Part shown: piece by piece, positions 55,984 to 60,847 of the stretch | Position numbering within the stretch: position 1 is the stretch's first letter | Layout of the letters: the number at the start of each line of letters is the position of its first letter | Source: a virus | IMG/VR virus record: IMGVR_UViG_3300034137_000025 | Location: 1-60,847 of that record | Length of the DNA: 60,847 bases | Reading direction: 5' to 3' (one strand) | Position numbers and translations under genes: made by a program | The notes under the pieces: generated by a model | Told to the model about the DNA's origin: nothing | The model's database searches: none | What the model saw: the letters and a program-made list of their open reading frames with translations, nothing else

Positions 55984-56409
55984 CTACAGCGGCGTGCCTA
56001 CATCTCGACCAGTTTGTTCACTGGTGCTGGATTCCTCAGCAGCGGTTGTAACCACCTCGTCGTGCTCGGATATTATGTTTTTTAGGCGCAGAGCAAGATG
56101 CCGGGTATCAAAGCTTTCATCCTCCAAATCCAGAAGTATGGCGTCGATACGGCTCCGGCTCATTCGATTGCTTCTCCACTTCCTCATGAACCCTCCGGCA
56201 GCCGCCATTCCCGTAAGCGCCGCCGCCGCCGCTGTAAGAGCAGAAGCAAACACCCTTCCGTCCGCAATCTGTATGAAGACGCCTGCGGCGATGCTGCATA
56301 TGATCGATCCGAAAATCGAAACGTGATGAGCTGTGCTCCAAGCACGTTGCCCGCGTGTATAGCGACGTCGCCAAACTTCACACTGTTCTTTTATTAGGAG
56401 ACGATCCAT
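55984..56409 (-). CDS. Two-TM protein of SLATT/DUF4231-like build
   Basis: 141 residues from the ATG at 56409. Amphipathic N-terminal helix (EQCEVWRRRYTRGQRAWSTA), two closely spaced membrane segments (HVSIFGSIICSIAAGVFIQI; FASALTAAAAALTGMAAAGG), then a basic/acidic helix (LDLEDESFDTRHLALRLKNI). This is the arrangement of SLATT-type effectors, which form pores in defence systems. No paired nucleotide-sensor gene is adjacent, so it may work alone or with the lipoprotein pair. Confidence 0.6.
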   Translation of the reverse strand: MDRLLIKEQCEVWRRRYTRGQRAWSTAHHVSIFGSIICSIAAGVFIQIADGRVFASALTAAAAALTGMAAAGGFMRKWRSNRMSRSRIDAILLDLEDESFDTRHLALRLKNIISEHDEVVTTAAEESSTSEQTGRDVGTPL

Positions 56410-56569
56410 AAAGTAACCTCCAAGCAACGTATTCAGGGTAGTACATTTCCAAAAATCAGCCATGCCCCCCCGCGGGCTAGGTTATGTGTTTTACCAGTAG
56501 ATAGAGGTGACCACTCTCTAGCTTCGATGCGGTCGCACCAGTGCCCCCAATAACGCAGAACCATCGCGT

Positions 56570-56993
56570 CCAACAGTCTCAGCCAGTGGTGGCGGCAAGA
56601 GCGCGATATCGTCGCCAGAGCACTACGATGACCCTCTGCGGGTCGCTCCATACCTGATCAGCTGCTACGGCACGGAGAACATGAGCAGTTGCGGAATGCC
56701 CGCGCCGACGATCACCACAAAGGATCGGCTGGCTCTGGTCACCGTCATTGTCAAGGGCACGCCCTATGTGATCGCCGACATTTGCCTGCGCATGCTCCAA
56801 CCGGCCGAGCTGTACAAGGCCCAAGGCTTCCCCGCCGACTACATCATCGACAAGGGTCGCCGACGGCAAGCCATTCACCAAAACCCAACAGGTTCACATG
56901 TGCGGCAACAGCGTCAGCCCTCCCCCAATGGCTGCGCTTGCCCAGGCCAACGACCCTTGGCGCATCTCAACTCAACAGCGGGAGGCAGCATGA
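56570..56993 (+). pseudogene. dcm-like: 3' remnant of a DNA cytosine-5 methyltransferase gene
   Basis: PYLISCYGTENMSSCGMPAP, TITTKDRLALVTV and ADICLRMLQPAELYKAQGFP are the C-terminal motifs of C5-methyltransferases; the motif X end HMCGNSVSPPPMAALAQAN follows in another frame. Removing one G of GGG (56854-56856) rejoins them. Motifs I, IV (PC) and VI are missing upstream, so the enzyme is dead. Its stop overlaps the next start (ATGA), showing a former operon. Confidence 0.75.
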
Positions 56994-57317
56994 CTCGACT
57001 TTACTTGGCAGGCCCCCATGACCGGCCTGCCCGAATTCAATTACCCGGCCTTCCACGCAGAAGCTGCCCGGCTCCGGGCCCTGGGCTTCGAAGTCGTCAG
57101 CCCCGCCGAGATCAACCCAGAGGGCGGCACCTGGCACGAATGCATGCGCCGCGACGTTGCCATGATGGTTACCTGCGACCAGATCGCAACCCTGCCCGGC
57201 TGGGCCAACTCGCCAGGCGCACAGCTGGAGGTCTACATCGGCCAGCGCCTGGGCATTGATGCGTCACATGCATCCAACTTCACCGATTCGAAGGTGTTCG
57301 AATGCTCAAGCCGCTGA
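56990..57317 (+). pseudogene. DUF4406 / nucleoside deoxyribosyltransferase-like gene, frameshifted
   Basis: From ATG 56990 (GGAGG upstream) the frame reads MTRLYLAGP and then leaves the expected sequence; one C too many in CCCCC (57013-57017). Without it the protein would be 108 residues: MTRLYLAGPMTGLPEFNYPA ... VVSPAEINPEGGTWHECMRR, the DUF4406 family. The internal ATG at 57018 gives a 99-residue product that lacks the first strand and the YLAGPM loop. Confidence 0.72.
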
Positions 57318-57487
57318 CAGTCGTCCACGTCCCCAAACACAACCTGATCGTCTTCGAGAGCCTCCCACCGAGCGTAACGCCGGAAGACGCTCTGCTACTC
57401 GGCCGGGCCATTCAACAAGCTGGCATCGATGCGCTTCAAGGCGCCAAGGGCGAGCAGTCGTATCCTCCGTTGGTGGAATCGGCTTAA
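57302..57487 (+). CDS. Hypothetical protein
   Basis: 61 residues, KPLTVVHVPKHNLIVFESLP then EDALLLGRAIQQAGIDALQG. A short beta-beta-alpha pattern. It overlaps the preceding frame by 16 bases and was probably part of the same operon. No family recognised. Confidence 0.55.
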   Translation: MLKPLTVVHVPKHNLIVFESLPPSVTPEDALLLGRAIQQAGIDALQGAKGEQSYPPLVESA

Positions 57488-57576
57488 TCCTCGCCCCAAA
57501 ACATAAATGCCAAACTCGCAATGAATACCGCGGTGAGCAGCGTAATTAGAGCGAATGCTGCAATGAGTTCATTCAA
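57484..57576 (-). CDS. Very small membrane protein
   Basis: 30 residues from a TTG at 57576 that overlaps the preceding stop; GGGAG lies eight bases upstream. NELIAAFALITLLTAVFIAS then LAFMFWGED is one membrane helix with an acidic end. Too short for family assignment; the ribosome-site arrangement is its main support. Confidence 0.45.
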   Translation of the reverse strand: MNELIAAFALITLLTAVFIASLAFMFWGED

Positions 57577-57817
57577 GTGGCTTCTCCCACTCCAACGAAG
57601 TTCCAACCTGGCGATGTCGGAACTTGGCGACAAACAATGACTCGTTGATGACGTCTGCCGCAGCACCAGAGATAGGATTCGGTATCTCCTCATCGTATCC
57701 CGCGACAGCAAGCTTCGCCTGGACCGCCAAAGCGTAAGGGTCGAAACCCAACTCGAAGGCAGCGGTGAAGATCGCAACAAGCGTTTGCATGTAAACAGAT
57801 TCGGTCGGGGTGCTCAT
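57569..57817 (-). CDS. Hypothetical phage protein
   Basis: 82 residues from the ATG at 57817 (GGGAG nine bases upstream). TESVYMQTLVAIFTAAFELG, DPYALAVQAKLAVAGYDEEI and a polar end. Helical. It precedes the small membrane protein in one transcript. The stretch 57818-58131 shows no convincing gene. Confidence 0.58.
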   Translation of the reverse strand: MSTPTESVYMQTLVAIFTAAFELGFDPYALAVQAKLAVAGYDEEIPNPISGAAADVINESLFVAKFRHRQVGTSLEWEKPLE

Positions 57818-58131
57818 GATCTCTCCCTGAGTAACCTCTAGGGTCGCAGTCACTCCGTGCGCGCCCTTTGTTGTTTCATTGAAGTCGCTTTTCGCGATCC
57901 ATTCAAATGAATAGCCGATGAACGCAATGAATGCAGACAGTCGGTCTGCCAGACACGATTCGCACTGTCCTTGACGGGCTCAACACGTACGAAAATCGTA
58001 ACGCCAGACCGAAAACGCTAATTCTCCGCGCTCCGTCGCAAATTCGTTTAACAATCTCAAAGTCAGCCGCTGTAGCGGTAAGGACGAAGTCAGGCCTGAG
58101 AAACTGAACAATTCTCCGCATATCACATAGG

Positions 58132-58617
58132 TCAGCGATCAGCGGAAAATTCGCACTCCGAAACAAACGTGACGGCTTTAGCGTCAGCGCCGCCTATAGG
58201 GTTTGATTCATGGAAGGTAAAAAATCCAAAGCCTGACGCTGGGTACAGTGAGAACACTGCAACTCCATCCTCGGTGACTCTAATAGCGGTTATCAAATCG
58301 CTAGACAAGTTCAATATATATGCCTGCTGTGCGCCTGGAGTGGGGACACCCAGGCCCTTCGCGGACTTCGTATTCCCGAAGACATAGGTAAGACGTTTCA
58401 TGTCCGAATCATCCAGTATGAAAGTGGGAAAAACACCTGTATAGGAATCCTCAATCTGATTGATCCGTTTTCCGCTTTTTTCCGCAAGCCAACCGCCGAC
58501 ATCGACTCGCGGACCTTTCGGCTCATCGCAAACTACAGTGAAAAATGGTTTGGCAAGGCTTGGCCCTGCCATCAAAGCCATGACCAAACAGAGTGGCACC
58601 ACATTCGTTCGCTTCAT
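58132..58617 (-). CDS. Secreted protein of unknown function
   Basis: 161 residues with signal peptide MKRTNVVPLCLVMALMAGPS and cleavage near residue 22 (SLA-KPFF). The mature part is beta-rich, with two cysteines near its ends (VVCDEPKG; SECEFSADR) that could form a disulfide. Such periplasmic proteins near int are often expressed in the lysogen. Not related in sequence to the secreted moron at 12388 as far as visible. Confidence 0.65.
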   Translation of the reverse strand: MKRTNVVPLCLVMALMAGPSLAKPFFTVVCDEPKGPRVDVGGWLAEKSGKRINQIEDSYTGVFPTFILDDSDMKRLTYVFGNTKSAKGLGVPTPGAQQAYILNLSSDLITAIRVTEDGVAVFSLYPASGFGFFTFHESNPIGGADAKAVTFVSECEFSADR

Positions 58618-58760
58618 GACAGCTGCCCGCTATGTGAATGAGCCCCGAGTCTTATAAAGACTAGATCAGTTCTTCGAGTGCGCCCGTGCAGTGCGCGCCA
58701 GCCAGCCTAATCCTTCCCCCTACCTTTAGCCTGCCGGTGATCGGCGGGCGGAGCATCCCT

Positions 58761-59258
58761 ATGTCTGACGCACTGAACCGCTTTCATCTAGCCGCCAACG
58801 ATGTGCTGGTCGCACTCGGCGGAAAATTGTGGCCCGAGGCCAAGATCACACTGGTTGTTTACACCCCAGACAGCCCAGAGCGCGACATCGTCCTGAAGGA
58901 TCGAGCGGTGTCCCCTGACGAAGTTGTCAGCTCGTTGCGGCGCCGTGTCCTGAGCATCGATGGCGACAACGCCTACAAACGCGACCTGTGTAACTCGATT
59001 GTCGGGGCCATATGGATGGGTGCCCAAAATAAGCTATCACCGCCATCCGGACATTGGGGCCAGCGTTTCTGGGACATTGGCAGGGCCGAGGGCGAGCTTC
59101 GAGAAGAGTTGGTAGCTGCGTTGAAATTGACACGCGAGAACCTGCGGGCCTGCCAAGCAACCATTCACCTTTCCGGTGGGTTCGATCCAGCCTATGTGAA
59201 CGACGCCCAGGCTGCGATGAAGGTTGCGGACGTCGCGCTGGCCAAAGCAAACGCCTGA
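58761..59258 (+). CDS. Hypothetical early phage protein
   Basis: 165 residues from the ATG at 58761 (GGAGC upstream). NRFHLAANDVLVALGGKLWP, RAVSPDEVVSSLRRRVLSID and FDPAYVNDAQAAMKVADVAL, helical. It precedes xis. Similar proteins are usual beside integrase in Pseudomonas phages but have no assigned role. Confidence 0.65.
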   Translation: MSDALNRFHLAANDVLVALGGKLWPEAKITLVVYTPDSPERDIVLKDRAVSPDEVVSSLRRRVLSIDGDNAYKRDLCNSIVGAIWMGAQNKLSPPSGHWGQRFWDIGRAEGELREELVAALKLTRENLRACQATIHLSGGFDPAYVNDAQAAMKVADVALAKANA

Positions 59259-59312
59259 TCACCACACAACCAAAACCTTCTGCCGCCATAGGGCGGCGCG
59301 GAGCATCACCCT

Positions 59313-59555
59313 ATGAGCAAAGTTACTCTCGACGAGTGGGCCGCCGACCAGTTCCGGACGCCACCAACGCTGAACACCCTCCGCAAATGGGCGCGGGAGG
59401 GAAGGATTGCGCCAGCCCCCGTAAAGCACGGCCGCAGCTACTATGTTGAAGCCGAAGCGCAATACACCGAACCAGAAGCGCCAAATGTCCGCGTCGTGAG
59501 CGGCAGCCTTATCAGTCGAATAGCGAGTGCACGCAATGGTTCCAAGGCCGCGTAA
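59313..59555 (+). CDS. xis: Excisionase
   Basis: 80 residues. KVTLDEWAADQFRTPPTLNT then LRKWAREGRIAPAPVKHGRS and YYVEAEAQYTEP are the winged-helix pattern of lambda Xis-like proteins. It overlaps the integrase start by 20 bases, the usual xis-int layout. Directs the integrase toward excision after induction. Confidence 0.82.
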   Translation: MSKVTLDEWAADQFRTPPTLNTLRKWAREGRIAPAPVKHGRSYYVEAEAQYTEPEAPNVRVVSGSLISRIASARNGSKAA

Positions 59556-60639
59556 CACCGGATCAAAAGATTTGCCACCCAACTTGTACCGAAAGACCGA
59601 TAGCCGGAATGGAGTAATTTATTACACCTACCGCGACCCAGTAAGTGGTCGAGTGTTCGGCCTGGGCAAAGACAAAGATGCTGCGATTCGTGAGGCCGTC
59701 GCCGCCAATCATGCAGAAGTGCTAAAGCCAACACTGACCGCGCGCATTGCGGAACCGGTGTTAGAGAGAGGTAAAACATTCGCAGAATGGTTAGTTGAAT
59801 ATAAAGCCGATTACTTGGAAAAAGACTTGTCCAGTCACACGATGCGAAATTTTAAAAGTCGCATCGTGCGCTTAGAGGCAAGGTTCGGTCATATGCCGAT
59901 CCGTGACATAAGGACAATGGACGTAGCCGCATATCTAACGGGCTTCGCCAAGGAAGGAAAGGCAAATATGTCAAAAGCTCTCAGGTCTATGTTGCGCGAC
60001 ATCTTCGCAGAAGCCATTGCGGCCGGCTTATGCGATATCAATCCTATCGACGCAACCAAAGCGGCGCGGGCGAAAGTTACGCGGGAGCGCCTCAGCCTGG
60101 AGCTGTGGAAGGCGATTTACGATACAACAGATCGCCCATGGCTGAAGCGAGCAATGGAACTTGCGCTGCTAACTGGCCAGCGCCGTGATGACATTCGATC
60201 CATCCTCTTCAAGGATGAGCAGGATGGCTTTCTCCATGTCGTACAGTCAAAGACCGGGGCCAGGCTTCGAATAAGCACCGCGCTTCGCTTGGAGGCTATT
60301 GACCTTGATTTAGCGACAGTCATCAAGCGCTGCAGGGATCGCGTTTTATCTCAGCACATGGTTCACCATTCGCAGTCGATCGCGAAAGTAAAAGGCGGAT
60401 CTGCCCTTACCCGGGAAACCATGACGCGAATATTCGCCAAAACCAGAGATAAAGCCGCTGCTGCCTATGGCATTCAACTGAGCGACCATCCGCCTAGTTT
60501 TCACGAAATGCGATCCCTCTCCGCCCGCGTTCATGCGGCGGAAGGGCGCGATCCTCAAAAGCTGCTGGGCCACAAAAGCGCGGCGATGACTGACGTATAC
60601 CGTGATAGTCGCGGCACCGAGTGGATCGACGTTGCTTAG
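59536..60639 (+). CDS. int: Tyrosine integrase, lambda type
   Basis: 367 residues from the ATG at 59536. N-terminal arm-binding part (GVIYYTYRDPVSGRVFGLGK), SAM-like core-binding part at about 78-165, catalytic part with R216 (LTGQRRDD), K239 (QSKTG), H323 and R326 (HEMR), H346 (LGHKS) and Y355 (MTDVYRD). All active-site residues are there. The gene ends 81 bp before attR. Responsible for integration into the sulfotransferase-like gene. Confidence 0.95.
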   Translation: MVPRPRNTGSKDLPPNLYRKTDSRNGVIYYTYRDPVSGRVFGLGKDKDAAIREAVAANHAEVLKPTLTARIAEPVLERGKTFAEWLVEYKADYLEKDLSSHTMRNFKSRIVRLEARFGHMPIRDIRTMDVAAYLTGFAKEGKANMSKALRSMLRDIFAEAIAAGLCDINPIDATKAARAKVTRERLSLELWKAIYDTTDRPWLKRAMELALLTGQRRDDIRSILFKDEQDGFLHVVQSKTGARLRISTALRLEAIDLDLATVIKRCRDRVLSQHMVHHSQSIAKVKGGSALTRETMTRIFAKTRDKAAAAYGIQLSDHPPSFHEMRSLSARVHAAEGRDPQKLLGHKSAAMTDVYRDSRGTEWIDVA

Positions 60640-60720
60640 TTTGGGAGGGGAGTTTTGTGGATATATTGGGGAGGTTTTGGGGAAAGATTTAAACCCAATA
60701 AAATCAAAGGCTTGAAAATG

Positions 60721-60737
60721 GCACATGTCCTTGTGAA
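60721..60737. repeat. attR core (17-bp direct repeat)
   Basis: Same 17 bases as attL at 111-127, 81 bp behind the integrase stop. The stretch 60640-60720 between them is rich in G-runs and AAA tracts and likely holds integrase arm sites. Confidence 0.85.
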
Positions 60738-60847
60738 ACACGGCGCGCTGCTGCCGCGCTTCACGCAGCAGCGCCTTGACCCCTGCATAAGTCGTCGGCA
60801 AACCACAGTCCAGATTATCCGACGGGATCGGCGAATCCTGCCCGAAA
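60721..60847 (-). pseudogene. Host sulfotransferase-like gene, 5' part (split by the prophage)
   Basis: Minus strand from the window edge: GQDSPIPSDNLDCGLPTTYA, then KALLREARQQRAVFHKDMC, which continues in frame into YHCLPELKAD of the left-end half when the two cores are joined. In the lysogen this part runs on into phage DNA (HFQAFDF...), so the host protein is replaced by a truncated chimera. Confidence 0.65.

Noticed and set aside
57903-58166. 87-residue minus-strand frame behind the secreted protein gene
   Set aside because: Cys/Arg-rich chance composition, no start signal and overlap with the 3' end of a better gene.

Overview
The window is one near-complete lambdoid siphovirus prophage (about 60.6 kb) in a high-GC gamma-proteobacterial chromosome, most likely a Pseudomonas of the fluorescens/syringae type. 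Pointers to the host are the GC content, gene families common in Pseudomonas prophages (DUF1654-like, DUF2280 small terminase, DUF4055 portal, RecT/YqaJ pair) and GGAG-type ribosome binding sites. The ends are marked by a 17-bp direct repeat (111-127 and 60721-60737) next to a tyrosine integrase. Both repeats lie inside the two halves of one minus-strand host gene, a sulfotransferase-like protein, so the insertion splits a host coding gene in mid-frame.

Layout: 128-2700 is a small left-end accessory module (two related XRE regulators, a LexA-box gene, a remnant of an SOS-associated peptidase gene). 2736-32700 on the minus strand is the late operon read right to left: terminases, metallopeptidase, portal, MuF-like protein, scaffold, capsid, connectors, tail tube, G/GT chaperones with a canonical -1 slippery site, tape measure, M, L, K, I, J, and finally an endolysin and a 3TM holin. 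Plus-strand and minus-strand 'morons' interrupt it at 24.2, 27.4 and especially 12.4-16.2 kb. 33291-34160 is a second lysis block (lambda-type holin, Rz, Rz1). 34.3-36.9 kb holds small genes, a Com-like zinc finger, a tRNA-like sequence and duplicated stem-loops. 37.0-40.7 kb is Q-like, NinG, NinB, replication P and O (with iterons inside O) and a CII-like gene. 41.4-42.5 kb is the cro/cI immunity switch with three operators. 43.4-45.2 kb is a two-gene HTH/ImmA-type metallopeptidase module under a perfect palindromic promoter. 46.4-47.0 kb is a repressor-controlled promoter followed by roughly 500 nt of hairpin-rich DNA without a plus-strand gene. 47.0-52.2 kb is the early recombination operon (RecT, YqaJ nuclease). 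52.2-58.6 kb is an accessory region with AT-rich membrane/lipoprotein genes and several frameshifted genes. 59.3-60.6 kb is xis-int.

How it works together: repressor at 41701 binds repeated TTAGCACTGCTGTT-type sites both in its own switch region and at 46428-46466, so leftward (cro, replication, Q) and rightward (recombination, xis/int) early transcription are shut off together. Q would then act at a promoter at the end of its own gene (37001-37029), which is followed by a strong terminator; further intrinsic terminators sit just before late gene starts, so late expression should depend on processive antitermination. The strongest candidates for undescribed biology are the hairpin-rich leader at 46.45-46.98 kb, the palindrome-controlled ImmA module, the moron cluster at 12.4-16.2 kb (HEPN-like, retropepsin-like, membrane coiled-coil) with its shared upstream repeat, the AT-rich lipoprotein/2TM cassette at 55-56.4 kb, and the tRNA-like/stem-loop pair in the late region. 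All functional statements come from reading translated sequence; no database search was run.
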